DNA of 14,281 nt. Source: Desulfobulbus sp. Lineage in GTDB: Bacteria > Desulfobacterota > Desulfobulbia > Desulfobulbales > Desulfobulbaceae. The notes under the pieces are model-generated. The model was not told the origin of the DNA. It did no database searches and worked only from the letters and a program-made list of their open reading frames with translations. Both the position numbers and the translations under genes were made by a program. Shown piece by piece: positions 6,528 to 14,220 of this stretch (its first letter is position 1; each line of letters opens with the position of its first letter). The stretch lies in the NCBI GenBank assembly GCA_028684915.1, contig JAQUEZ010000156.1:1-14281 (forward strand), in the 5' to 3' direction.

Positions 6528-7742
6528 TTATGTAACCGTGGCCTGGCCGCTCATCAGCATGGGGAGGAGCCAATCGCGCAAGTCGCTTAGCTTTTTGTTT
6601 TCGATTGATGATAGATAAATTTTCTTCAACACTCCTTCAAAGGCCGACTGGTATGCTTCCAGTAAATCAGTTTTTGGAACCGGAATTTTGTAGTGCTGTA
6701 AAACGCTCCAGTCTGCTCTAGGCATCTTTGAACCAGTAGATGACTGAGTTGCTGACTCAATAAATTCGTCACTGAATACCGTCTCCAATGCCAAGCCAAA
6801 AAAGTTTTTTTTCTTTGGTCGAAGTATTATAGTGTCCGTCGATGTGATGCCGTCAAACGGCGCCGCTACTACCTTGTGAAAATATGGACGAATTTTTCCA
6901 AATAATATGTCATTTTTTTTAAACGCCGTCTTATCACTGTTCGCCGAATCTGAAGTGGCCCAATCAGATAATGCAATGGTTTTTCTGCCGATGTGCTCTA
7001 AACCGATATACGGGGTACTCGCATCTATATCAGAAGGAGACACATTTCCTTTTACCACCTCAACAAGGTTTTTAAGGCTCCAAGCTTCCCACCCCACCGG
7101 TATTTCCCGTTTCAGAGTAGAGTTGTAGACCCTCTTTCCGCCGGAGGATTTATAGGGCTTGCCGTTAGCGTCGGGGAAGTCAAACTGCACGAACCAGTAA
7201 TCGTACAGAGCCTTGGCCATCGCCTCCAGTTCAGCGTTGATGCGGTTGTTACAGTCTATTTTGGCGTCGAGGACGGAGAGGACGGCGGCGATTTTCTTTT
7301 GATCTTCAATTTGCTCTGGTAATCGAATTGGATATTTATTGAGAGACACCAAGTCAACACCAGTCTGCCCGCCAGTACGAGCAGAGAGCTTATCTACATA
7401 TTGAAAAACAGATTCCTGTTTCAGAAAATAATACAAATACTCACGATCTATATTTCTTTTGGGTTTTGCCTTGAGTAAGGCGACATTGTATGCACCTTTT
7501 AGGCCCCGACATATCTGAAATATTGGGGGGCCATACCGGCCAATCATTATATCATTTTCGTCACAGAACTTTTTTGTCGATTTTTTTGGGATGTATGTCG
7601 GAAAAGAGTCTGTTTTGTAATCTCTTATTTGAATCAACCGAACATATCCCTCCCGTGGTTCAGGAATGAATTCAGATTTAGGAGGTTGACTCCCACCTAC
7701 AAAATCACAAACGTCCTCTATTCGAAGATTATTTATTTTCAT
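6528..7742 (-). CDS. hsdS: Type I restriction-modification specificity subunit HsdS
   Basis: HsdS recognises the bipartite DNA target for the HsdM2S methylase and the HsdR2M2S nuclease complex. The 404-residue protein has the usual two-part plan. TRD1 runs from about 5 to 155 (IEDVCDFVGGSQPPKS to LNKYPIRLP). A conserved helical spacer follows (EDQKKIAAVLSVLDAKID, then AMAKALYDYWFVQFDFPD and REIPVGWE). TRD2 runs from about 225 to 360 and ends in a second helical spacer with KKLSDLRDWLLPMLMSGQ. The frame is open up to 7823, but ATG 7742 fits the family N-terminus and overlaps the end of hsdM by 14 nt. The two TRDs are visibly AT-richer than the conserved spacer, a normal sign of TRD exchange. 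The length is normal and the gene looks intact. Confidence 0.95.
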   Translation of the reverse strand: MKINNLRIEDVCDFVGGSQPPKSEFIPEPREGYVRLIQIRDYKTDSFPTYIPKKSTKKFCDENDIMIGRYGPPIFQICRGLKGAYNVALLKAKPKRNIDREYLYYFLKQESVFQYVDKLSARTGGQTGVDLVSLNKYPIRLPEQIEDQKKIAAVLSVLDAKIDCNNRINAELEAMAKALYDYWFVQFDFPDANGKPYKSSGGKRVYNSTLKREIPVGWEAWSLKNLVEVVKGNVSPSDIDASTPYIGLEHIGRKTIALSDWATSDSANSDKTAFKKNDILFGKIRPYFHKVVAAPFDGITSTDTIILRPKKKNFFGLALETVFSDEFIESATQSSTGSKMPRADWSVLQHYKIPVPKTDLLEAYQSAFEGVLKKIYLSSIENKKLSDLRDWLLPMLMSGQATVT

Positions 7743-9369
7743 ACCGCAACCCCGCCAACTGTGTCTTGATCCCCTTTTCCAGCTTACCTGACTCCTTGAA
7801 CAATTGATCCAGATTGACAGCAAAACCCTGCATCTTCGCCGTGAACTGCTGCGGGGTCAAATCAACGTACTCAATCTTCACCTCGAAATACTGTCCGGCG
7901 CTCAGGCTATAATTCTTGGCGGCGATCTCGTCATAGCCAACCACCACCGAGAAATCCTCCACCGGCTGTTTAGCGTTGAAGGTGGCAATGATCCGGTCTT
8001 CCTCATCTTCTGAAAGCAGAGTCTTCTGGTTCTTGCCATCCTTGACCTTGGTTCCCAGGTTGGAGGCGTCAAGCAGCACCACCATATCCTTGTTGCTGGC
8101 GTCGATGAACAGGATCGAGACGTTGGTGCCGGTGGTGGCAAAGATGTTGCTCGGCATGCAGACCACCCCGGCCAGCATGCGCCCATCCACCAGCTTCTCG
8201 CGAATCTTCCGGTCAATGCCCGATTGTGCGGTAATGAAGCCGGTGGGCACCACTACCGCTGCTTTGCCGCCCGGTTTTAGAGAAAAGATGATGTGCTGCA
8301 AAAAGAGCTGGTAGATAGCCATTTTTTCCACGGCCTGCTTGGGGACGTTGGGAACCCCGGCGAAGAAGCGTTCCTTATTTTCTTTACTGTCCAGCGCGTT
8401 GCGGTCGTTGCTGAAATCCATTTTGAACGGCGGGTTGCTGACGATGTAGTCGAACTTCTTCAGCGCCTTGCCGTCCCGGTGGTACGGGTGCATCAAGGTG
8501 TTACCCTGGATGATGTTGGGTATCGAGTGCACCAGGTTGTTCAGGATCAGGTTCAAGCGCAGCAGGCTTGACGACTTCTGGGAAATATCCTGCGAAAAGA
8601 TGGCACAACGCTGCTCGCCAATGGCGTGGGCCAGGTTCATCAGCAGTGTGCCGGACCCGGCGGAAGGGTCATAACAACTGACGTTGCTGACCTTGCCCCG
8701 TTGCTTCTCCGGCACCAGGATGGCGGCCATGATCTTGGCCACCGCGTGGGGAGTGTAGTATTCGGCGTACTTGCCGCCGCTGTCCTTGTTGTAATCCTTG
8801 ATCAGGTATTCGAAGAGGGCGGCGTAGAAGTCGTACTTCTGGGTAAAGATGCGCTCGAAGCTGAACTCCACCAGCTTGTTGATGACCGCACGGCAGAAGT
8901 TATCCCGTTTGGAAACGTCGGTGATGAATTCACTTACCCGGTCAAACAGGGTGACCTTGGCGCCGCCATCGGTCTTGACGGCGAAGATGTCGTTGTTGCT
9001 GATGGCGATGTCGCGCAGGGTATCATCAAAAAATTTGGCAAATTCCGGGGCGGTATTGCGTCTGAACAGATGGGCAATGAAATGCTCCGGTTTCAGACGG
9101 GCGGTGTCCGGCCCCATCTGCAATTGCAGCATCTCCAGCTCGTCAGCAGAAAGGTTGGCGACCGCCTGCTCCCAATTTTCGGCCTTGGCCAGTTTGGGGT
9201 CGATGCGCTTTGCTTCAAAGGCGAACTTGTCATTCAAAAATTTATAGAGAAAGACCTGGGTAATGATCTTGAACTCGTTGCCGTCGTTGCCGAGGCCATA
9301 GGCGGCGCAGATGCCCTTGAGGCTGTCGATCAGTTGCCGGGTCTTTTTTTCGAAATCCTGAGTTACCAA
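7729..9369 (-). CDS. hsdM: Type I restriction-modification methyltransferase subunit HsdM
   Basis: HsdM is the N6-adenine DNA methyltransferase of the type I complex and protects the host sites chosen by HsdS. The 546-residue protein has an N-terminal HsdM helical domain (about 5-170). It also has the SAM-binding motif I DPSAGSGTLL starting at Asp234 and the catalytic motif IV NPPF at 312-315. The start codon is TTG at 9369, supported by AGGAG 7 nt upstream; no ATG fits near it. The gene overlaps the end of hsdR by 7 nt and the start of hsdS by 14 nt, so the three are translationally coupled in the order R-M-S. The GC content is higher than that of the left-half defence genes, pointing to a separate origin. 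Confidence 0.96.
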   Translation of the reverse strand: MVTQDFEKKTRQLIDSLKGICAAYGLGNDGNEFKIITQVFLYKFLNDKFAFEAKRIDPKLAKAENWEQAVANLSADELEMLQLQMGPDTARLKPEHFIAHLFRRNTAPEFAKFFDDTLRDIAISNNDIFAVKTDGGAKVTLFDRVSEFITDVSKRDNFCRAVINKLVEFSFERIFTQKYDFYAALFEYLIKDYNKDSGGKYAEYYTPHAVAKIMAAILVPEKQRGKVSNVSCYDPSAGSGTLLMNLAHAIGEQRCAIFSQDISQKSSSLLRLNLILNNLVHSIPNIIQGNTLMHPYHRDGKALKKFDYIVSNPPFKMDFSNDRNALDSKENKERFFAGVPNVPKQAVEKMAIYQLFLQHIIFSLKPGGKAAVVVPTGFITAQSGIDRKIREKLVDGRMLAGVVCMPSNIFATTGTNVSILFIDASNKDMVVLLDASNLGTKVKDGKNQKTLLSEDEEDRIIATFNAKQPVEDFSVVVGYDEIAAKNYSLSAGQYFEVKIEYVDLTPQQFTAKMQGFAVNLDQLFKESGKLEKGIKTQLAGLRYENK

Positions 9370-12300
9370 GTAGTTGCTCCTGTTCTGTTGCCGGAGTTGA
9401 ATTCATTCGTGTACTCGATTACTACCAACCGGTTGATGGTTCGGGAGGCGTCCGGGTTGAGCTTGATACGGTGCCGGGTCTGAAACTCGCCGATAACCAG
9501 CGGCATCATCATCCGTTCAAAATAGCTTTCGTTGGCCAGCAGTTGGGTATTTTGCAGTACCTGGCTGTCAGCCTGCTGTTTGACGCCGGTAAGCGCCTCG
9601 AAGATGCGGCGTTCGGATTCCGATAGCAGATGCTGTTCCAGCAGCCGCTTGTGGATGCGGGTATATTTGAAGTCGCCGAGATACTTGGCGCGAAGCTGGT
9701 TGTTCTGGCGGTTCAGCTCCTTGACCTGCTCGTGGATCGCGTTGAGTGCGCCGATGTTGGCGTTCATATCTTCCTGGGTTACTTCGTTCAGTTTCTTCTT
9801 TTTGAACAACCGCTCCAACTCTTCCTTGAGGCTGATAAATTTGGGGTCTTGCTGGTCAAAGTTGTCAGCCAGCGCCTCGCGGGTCTGGCGCAGGGTATTC
9901 TTCAGCTTGTCGGCCAGCACCAGTTCCTCTTCCCTGATCTTGGTAAACAGAAACAGTACATCCTCAAGGGCGATATTGAGCAGGTTGGTGGTGTCAGCGC
10001 TGTTTTCGATACTCTCTTTCAAGTTCAGCAGGTCAAGGTGATTGCTGGTTTCGCGGTAAAGCTGGTTGATCTTCTGGAAATCAAGTTGGTGCAATAATTC
10101 ATAATCGCCTTGCAGGCGGATCAGGTTGTAGAGGCTGCGGGCATCGGCCAGGGCCTTTTTGAGAGCCAGCACTGTGGCGCGATCCTGAATCTGGCTGATC
10201 TGTTGCGAAAAAACCTCGGCGTTTTCGATGTCAAAACGGAACAGAATATCCTTGATCTGTTCGATCTCCTGGGCAATCTCTTCGGCAGACTTGAACAGAT
10301 GGGAATAGTGCTCGATCTCGTCGCCCAGTTCTCCTTGAAGCTCCTCGAAATAGCGCCGGTTGGTTTCGTCGAATTCTTTGCGGATATCGGCGAAATCGAC
10401 CACGTAGCCATAACGAAAATCTTTATAGGGACGGTTTACGCGGGTTAGCGCCTGAAGCAGGTTGTGCTTGCGGATGACTCGCCCCAGGTAGAGCTTTTTC
10501 AAACGTTTGGCGTCAAAGCCGGTGAGCAGCATGTTGAAGACAAACAGCAAGTCGATCTTACCGGCCTTGAAATCCTCCACCCACTCTTTGCGCTCTTCTT
10601 TGCTGCCGATATCATGCAGGATCAGTGCGGCGTTGCGTATCTTGTTGCCCTGCGTAGGCATTGCTGCAAAGACAGGTGACGGATCGGCGGCCAGTGGCAG
10701 ATCGTCATAATAATCATCACTGACGCATGGCGTTGACTGAACAATCGATGACGTAGAGCGGCGTTGAAAAATATCGAACATCTGCTTTGCCTGCTCGGCA
10801 CTGTCGCAGATCACCATGCCACCAATGCCGGAGTCATTGAGCGCTCCCCGGCTTTTTTCAAAATCAGTGAGGATATATTCAAGCATCGGTTCGACAAAGC
10901 GTGGATGGGCGTAGATCAGCTTTCTGTCGATATCGCCTTGCTGTAGTTCTACCGCCGCCAACGCCTCCTGTAGTGATAGCTTGTAATTGGTGGCGATTTC
11001 TTCACGGATCAGGCGCAGAGTATAGCCGTCGGCAATAGAAGCATTGTAATAATACTTGTGGATGTAGTTGCCGAACAGGGCACGGGAGTTGTAGTCATCC
11101 CCCAGTAGCGGTGTACCGGTGAGGCCGATCTTGATGGCGTTCTGATCCGACTGGCTGAGGTTGGCAAGAAAGCTCCCCTTCGGGTTATAGCTGCGGTGAA
11201 CCTCATCCAGGAAATAAACCCGCTGGATGGTGATATCGTAATCTTCTGTCTGTATCACGGTCGGGTCATCGTCAAACTTCTGAATATTGACCACCGTGAT
11301 CTCCGCTTTGCCGGAGTGATTATGAAGCGCCTTGGTTGCTTTGATGTCACGGGCAAATGCCTCGCGCGAATCTATGGTATGCACCGTCAGACCACGACAG
11401 GAAAACTCCCGCTGCGCCTGAATCAGCAGATCGATGCGATCCACGATGAAATAAAACTTGGGAATGATGGAGCAACGCTGAAAATAATCGGTCAAAAAGC
11501 GCACATTGTAATAGGCCAGCGCGGTTTTGCCGCTCCCCTGGGTGTGCCAGATAATCCCTTTGCGGATGCCCTTGTTGAGTTCCTTTTCAATCGCTTTGGT
11601 GGCAAAGAGTTGGGGATAGCGCATGACATGTTTGTGCAGACCATCGGACTCGTTCACATAGGCCAAAGCGTATTGCAGAAGAAACGACAGGCGATCATGA
11701 CTGAACAGCGAAGTGCAGAGCCGGTTGGTTGGAGAGACCGGCGATTTGTTGCTGAGAAACTCCGGACTGTGCTTGATGATGTTCAGGTTATTGTCGGTGA
11801 GCACTTCATTTTCAACGGCATCATCCTCATCTGCCAGCAGGTCGGCCAGGTTCAGCTTTTCCTCTTCGCGGAAATAGTTGAAAACCGGCGCGTCATAGGA
11901 AGGGCTGGCGTAAAAGGCTCCCTCGATAGGGTGCGGCGAACCGTCGTCATACTCCATGTTGTTGGAGAAGACCATCAACTGGGTGATATTGATAAAGCGG
12001 CGGAAGCGGGGATTACGGCAGCGCGTGATAATGCGGTTGCGCTCAGCCAGGACACCTTCCCGGTTGTTGGGCTTTTTGACCTCAATGAAGACCAGCGGCA
12101 TGCCGTTGATGAGCAGGGTAATATCCGGTCTAAACTCATCATCCCCATTCTTGCAGGTCAGCTCGGTGACAACGTGGAAGCTGTTGTTGGAAAAGTCGGT
12201 AAAATCAACCAGCCTGACACCGGAACGCTCGGTAAGCCTTTCATAAAAGGCCTTGCCCAAATCCTCGTTGTCCAGCAACAGTTTGACGTCGGCCAGCAAT

Positions 12301-12482
12301 CGCTGGATATCCTCAGCTTCAATGCCAGGGTTTATCTTTTTAATAGCCGGAAGGAATAACTCTGGGAAAATATTGTTCTCATCATCCCATGTGGCATTTT
12401 TGAGTGAGAGATACTGATAGCCGAGCCTGATCAGATGCAGGATGCAGGGGATTTTAACTCTTGTGTCTTCTGTGAATTTCAT
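9363..12482 (-). CDS. hsdR: Type I restriction endonuclease subunit HsdR
   Basis: HsdR is the ATP-driven translocase and nuclease of the type I complex and cuts unmethylated incoming DNA. The 1039-residue protein starts with a PD-(D/E)xK nuclease domain (Asp120, Glu134 and Lys136 in FIEVKK). It continues with SF2 helicase lobes: Walker A GSGKT at 316-320, DEVH at 426-429, LTGTPL, and motif VI QALTRVNRPY. The C-terminal third is helical and rich in charged coiled-coil-like stretches, as expected for the part that docks on the methylase. The ATG at 12482 has GAGGGG just upstream with a short 3-nt gap. It is the first gene of the hsdRMS operon. All core catalytic motifs are present and no frameshift is seen, so it should be active. 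Confidence 0.96.
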   Translation of the reverse strand: MKFTEDTRVKIPCILHLIRLGYQYLSLKNATWDDENNIFPELFLPAIKKINPGIEAEDIQRLLADVKLLLDNEDLGKAFYERLTERSGVRLVDFTDFSNNSFHVVTELTCKNGDDEFRPDITLLINGMPLVFIEVKKPNNREGVLAERNRIITRCRNPRFRRFINITQLMVFSNNMEYDDGSPHPIEGAFYASPSYDAPVFNYFREEEKLNLADLLADEDDAVENEVLTDNNLNIIKHSPEFLSNKSPVSPTNRLCTSLFSHDRLSFLLQYALAYVNESDGLHKHVMRYPQLFATKAIEKELNKGIRKGIIWHTQGSGKTALAYYNVRFLTDYFQRCSIIPKFYFIVDRIDLLIQAQREFSCRGLTVHTIDSREAFARDIKATKALHNHSGKAEITVVNIQKFDDDPTVIQTEDYDITIQRVYFLDEVHRSYNPKGSFLANLSQSDQNAIKIGLTGTPLLGDDYNSRALFGNYIHKYYYNASIADGYTLRLIREEIATNYKLSLQEALAAVELQQGDIDRKLIYAHPRFVEPMLEYILTDFEKSRGALNDSGIGGMVICDSAEQAKQMFDIFQRRSTSSIVQSTPCVSDDYYDDLPLAADPSPVFAAMPTQGNKIRNAALILHDIGSKEERKEWVEDFKAGKIDLLFVFNMLLTGFDAKRLKKLYLGRVIRKHNLLQALTRVNRPYKDFRYGYVVDFADIRKEFDETNRRYFEELQGELGDEIEHYSHLFKSAEEIAQEIEQIKDILFRFDIENAEVFSQQISQIQDRATVLALKKALADARSLYNLIRLQGDYELLHQLDFQKINQLYRETSNHLDLLNLKESIENSADTTNLLNIALEDVLFLFTKIREEELVLADKLKNTLRQTREALADNFDQQDPKFISLKEELERLFKKKKLNEVTQEDMNANIGALNAIHEQVKELNRQNNQLRAKYLGDFKYTRIHKRLLEQHLLSESERRIFEALTGVKQQADSQVLQNTQLLANESYFERMMMPLVIGEFQTRHRIKLNPDASRTINRLVVIEYTNEFNSGNRTGATTW

Positions 12483-12628
12483 TTACCCCTCAACAAATAA
12501 ATAGCTTCGGTTTCTTGAAATTTAGTCATTATTTCTCACGAGTTAACTGGATTCGAAAACTGCATATTCATATCAGGATTCATGCCAAATAGCCACCGCA
12601 AACCCTCTTCATTAGAGCTGTTATGCGG

Positions 12629-12634
12629 ATTATA
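12629..12634 (-). promoter_or_regulatory. Possible -10 box of the hsdRMS operon
   Basis: A perfect TATAAT reads on the minus strand, 147 bp before hsdR. No good -35 box lies 16-18 bp upstream. The site is beside the inverted repeat at 12637-12658, which could hold an activator or repressor. Read-through from the mobile mystery pair is also possible. Confidence 0.35.
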
Positions 12635-12636
12635 CG

Positions 12637-12658
12637 ACTAGAATTTCCGGCATCTAGT
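12637..12658. repeat. Inverted repeat between the Fic gene and hsdR
   Basis: ACTAGA (12637-12642) is mirrored by TCTAGT (12653-12658) across 10 bp. It touches the stop codon of the Fic gene and covers the -35 position relative to the TATAAT at 12629-12634. No T-run follows on either strand, so an operator is more likely than a terminator. The arms are short. Confidence 0.3.
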
Positions 12659-13242
12659 TACGACCGAACAAACCCCAGTAACGGTTCATAATCATGGCGG
12701 TCAGCATCACGAAGCGCATTAATATAGTGCAATCGACAATCACCGACATTGACCAGATTGCCGCTCCCCCATGTGAAGTGTTTCTGGTTCAGGAGATGAA
12801 CAAGAACAATGTCGGTCATCAAGCGCGCATGGCGACCGTTACCGTTGGGGAAGGGATGAATTGCCGTAAGTCGGTGATGGAACCGCACGCCAATTTCATC
12901 CGGCGAAAAAGTGCCGTGCTCGATCCATACCGCGCAATCTGCGCACAGATTTCGTAATTCAATAGCAATCTGCCAGGCTGGAACGCCGATGTTCTTAGCG
13001 GTAGAGCGGAAATTACCAGCCCATCGCCAGACGTTGCCGAACATTTTTTTATGGAGCCGCTTGATATACGTTTCGGTTAGTACATCTTTCTGCTTACGCC
13101 TGAAGACAGCAGCTTCAGCCTCGGCAATATTTTCCTGTTCCCAGCGGTCCAGTTCAGAACGATTCGTGATATGGGTGAGCAACAATCCCGCCGCTTCGTC
13201 TGCATCAAGCGGCGTTGCGCCTTCCGGATAATCAAAATTCAT
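12658..13242 (-). CDS. Fic/DOC family protein, mobile mystery protein B type
   Basis: This 194-residue protein has a complete Fic motif, HPFPNGNGRHAR, at 129-140. The N-terminus MNFDYPEGATPLD and the following HITNRSELDRWEQENI match the mobile mystery protein B family (a TIGRFAM family). Active Fic proteins transfer AMP or another nucleotide moiety to protein hydroxyl groups; the catalytic His129 and the phosphate-binding GNGR are intact here. An ATG exists 5 codons upstream, but 13242 fits the family start and overlaps the stop of the HTH partner as ATGA, giving translational coupling. The pair is a recurrent passenger of mobile elements and resembles a regulator/toxin module, though its function has not been established as far as I know. 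The substrate is unknown. Confidence 0.9.
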   Translation of the reverse strand: MNFDYPEGATPLDADEAAGLLLTHITNRSELDRWEQENIAEAEAAVFRRKQKDVLTETYIKRLHKKMFGNVWRWAGNFRSTAKNIGVPAWQIAIELRNLCADCAVWIEHGTFSPDEIGVRFHHRLTAIHPFPNGNGRHARLMTDIVLVHLLNQKHFTWGSGNLVNVGDCRLHYINALRDADRHDYEPLLGFVRS

Positions 13243-13709
13243 GATTTCGCACTCCAAAGGTCTTTCGGCATCTCCCGCACAAGATCATCTATCATCGATT
13301 GCAGCATTTTCTGACGTTCCGGTTCTTGAAGCTGCTGATCTTCAAGTATCATCGTGTGGGTCGTGCGCTTCATCCGTTCGATGGCGATCTGCCGGACTTG
13401 CTCTCTAATGGTATTCTCCAGTGTAGAGCGTGGCACTAACGCATAGACAAAAATGCAGTCAAGGGCTTCGGCAGCCTGTCGCATGGTCTTTATTGATACG
13501 GCACCGGATATTTCGTCTTTTTCCAAAATCGGGATGCGAGGCTGTCGGACGTTCAGACGTTCCGCCAACTGCTTTCCGGTCATTCCCAATGCCTCACGGA
13601 TAGCGCGAATCCACCCCTTTGGCGGTGGAGATACGTCTTGTACATTTTTGAAGCGGGAAAGTGTCTTGTCCAGTTGCTCGACAATTATCCTTTTATGAGC
13701 TGGTTTCAT
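13239..13709 (-). CDS. HTH DNA-binding protein, mobile mystery protein A type
   Basis: This 156-residue protein contains a Cro/C1-like helix-turn-helix at about 33-85 (GWIRAIREALGMTGKQLAERLNVRQPRI, then SIKTMRQAAEALDC). The strand FVYALVP follows, then a charged helical C-terminus. It matches mobile mystery protein A in length and order and is paired with its known partner B, which begins inside its stop codon. The start has AGAGG about 5 nt upstream. It probably binds its own promoter and controls the pair, and might restrain the Fic partner in antitoxin-like fashion; that is inferred from the arrangement. The adjacent type I restriction operon on the same strand is a common companion of this pair in islands. 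Confidence 0.88.
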   Translation of the reverse strand: MKPAHKRIIVEQLDKTLSRFKNVQDVSPPPKGWIRAIREALGMTGKQLAERLNVRQPRIPILEKDEISGAVSIKTMRQAAEALDCIFVYALVPRSTLENTIREQVRQIAIERMKRTTHTMILEDQQLQEPERQKMLQSMIDDLVREMPKDLWSAKS

Positions 13710-13740
13710 AATAACCTCTGCATTATTTACAATCTCAATA

Positions 13741-13768
13741 AATATAATCTAAAAGTTATTATATGCAA
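13741..13768 (-). promoter_or_regulatory. Possible promoter of the mobile mystery pair
   Basis: On the minus strand TTGCAT (13768-13763), a 16-bp spacer and TATATT (13746-13741) form a plausible sigma-70 promoter 31 bp before the HTH gene. The region is strongly AT-rich, so the assignment is tentative. Confidence 0.4.
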
Positions 13769-13812
13769 ACAACAAAATAATACATGGGTTATTTTATTGC
13801 GCAGCTGCCAAG

Positions 13813-14048
13813 ATGAAAAATCTTTTCCCGGATATCCGACGACGGATACACTCAGTGCTCGAAGGAGCCGTCATCGTGCTCGGCGCATAAGCTTCTATTG
13901 GAGGTCTGATTGGAATCGACCCAGGAACATCTGGGTCATCGGCGGATACTGTCGAGGCGTTATCGGAATCGAACCATCGACACAAACGGGAATTTTTCAC
14001 TGTACATATTTCGTCAAGCCGCTTAGGCTTTGTGGCAAGTACACCTTA
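13813..14048 (+). pseudogene. Possible broken small membrane-protein gene
   Basis: From ATG 13813 the frame reads MKNLFPDIRRRIHSVLEGAV then IVLGA, and stops at TAA (13888-13890). It continues in frame with ASIGGLIGIDPGTSGSSADT and stays open to a TAG at 14046-14048. The stretch across the stop looks like one hydrophobic helix after a basic start, which suggests a small single-span protein cut by a nonsense change. There is no good ribosome binding site and I recognise no family, so it may be chance. Confidence 0.25.
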
Positions 14049-14078
14049 GGTACGCATTAGGTACACCCTAGGTACACC
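14036..14078 (+). repeat. Right array of four arm-type iterons
   Basis: Four 10-mers start exactly 11 bp apart at 14036 (CAAGTACACC), 14047 (TAGGTACGCA), 14058 (TAGGTACACC) and 14069 (TAGGTACACC). They share sequence, period and orientation with the pair at 193-213. One helical turn per unit puts all copies on the same DNA face, as for proteins bound side by side. In the circular form they would lie on the opposite side of the core from the left pair, as the P and P' arms of an attachment site. Confidence 0.7.
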
Positions 14079-14156
14079 GACTGCATGGGTTCGAAGGTGA
14101 CTCTCTTGGTTAAACTCCAGTATTATCAGTGAGTTGTAAGTGACGTAGTGCCCGGC
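14079..14156. other. Spacer between iterons and attR
   Basis: This 78-bp stretch has no reading frame or clear repeat. In a tyrosine-recombinase attachment site it would be the place for host-factor (IHF) bending, but I do not see a definite consensus. Confidence 0.3.
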
Positions 14157-14178
14157 TCGATTCCGTCCCTGGGCACCA
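14157..14178 (+). repeat. attR core, right end of the island
   Basis: This is an exact 22-bp copy of the tRNA-Phe 3' end at 106-127, ending at CCA. The bases upstream do not continue the tRNA beyond a few scattered matches, so no second tRNA is present. It marks where the original tRNA gene was split from its downstream DNA. Confidence 0.88.
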
Positions 14179-14189
14179 CTTAAATATTT

Positions 14190-14220
14190 AAGGCCAAGCA
14201 TTCCGATGCTTGGCCTTTTT
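14190..14220 (+). terminator. Original tRNA-Phe terminator, after attR
   Basis: A perfect 12-bp stem (14190-14201 with 14206-14217) with a TCCG loop ends in a run of T. It lies just outside attR, as a terminator of the uninterrupted tRNA gene would. The remaining bases to 14281 are AT-rich and hold nothing recognisable. Confidence 0.8.

Noticed and set aside
6522..6542. Hairpin around the hsdS stop as a convergent terminator
   Set aside because: The arms CCACGTTA and TAACCGTGG pair with one bulge, but neither strand continues into a T-run. It may be chance.
8626..9483. 285-residue open frame on the plus strand opposite hsdM
   Set aside because: It is the reverse strand of the conserved methylase gene and crosses the hsdR/hsdM joint. 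No recognisable domain is present.
11196..12359. 387-residue open frame on the plus strand opposite hsdR
   Set aside because: It is antisense to the nuclease/helicase part of hsdR, which has all expected motifs. It shows no family features or ribosome site and is a composition-driven shadow.
13794..14000. 68-residue open frame on the minus strand
   Set aside because: It has no ribosome site or recognisable domain. The opposite strand gives a more protein-like, though broken, reading.
14036..14078. CRISPR array or plasmid-type origin
   Set aside because: The units are 10 bp with a 1-bp gap, far too short for CRISPR. No replication gene is nearby and matching repeats sit at the other island end, which favours integrase arm sites.
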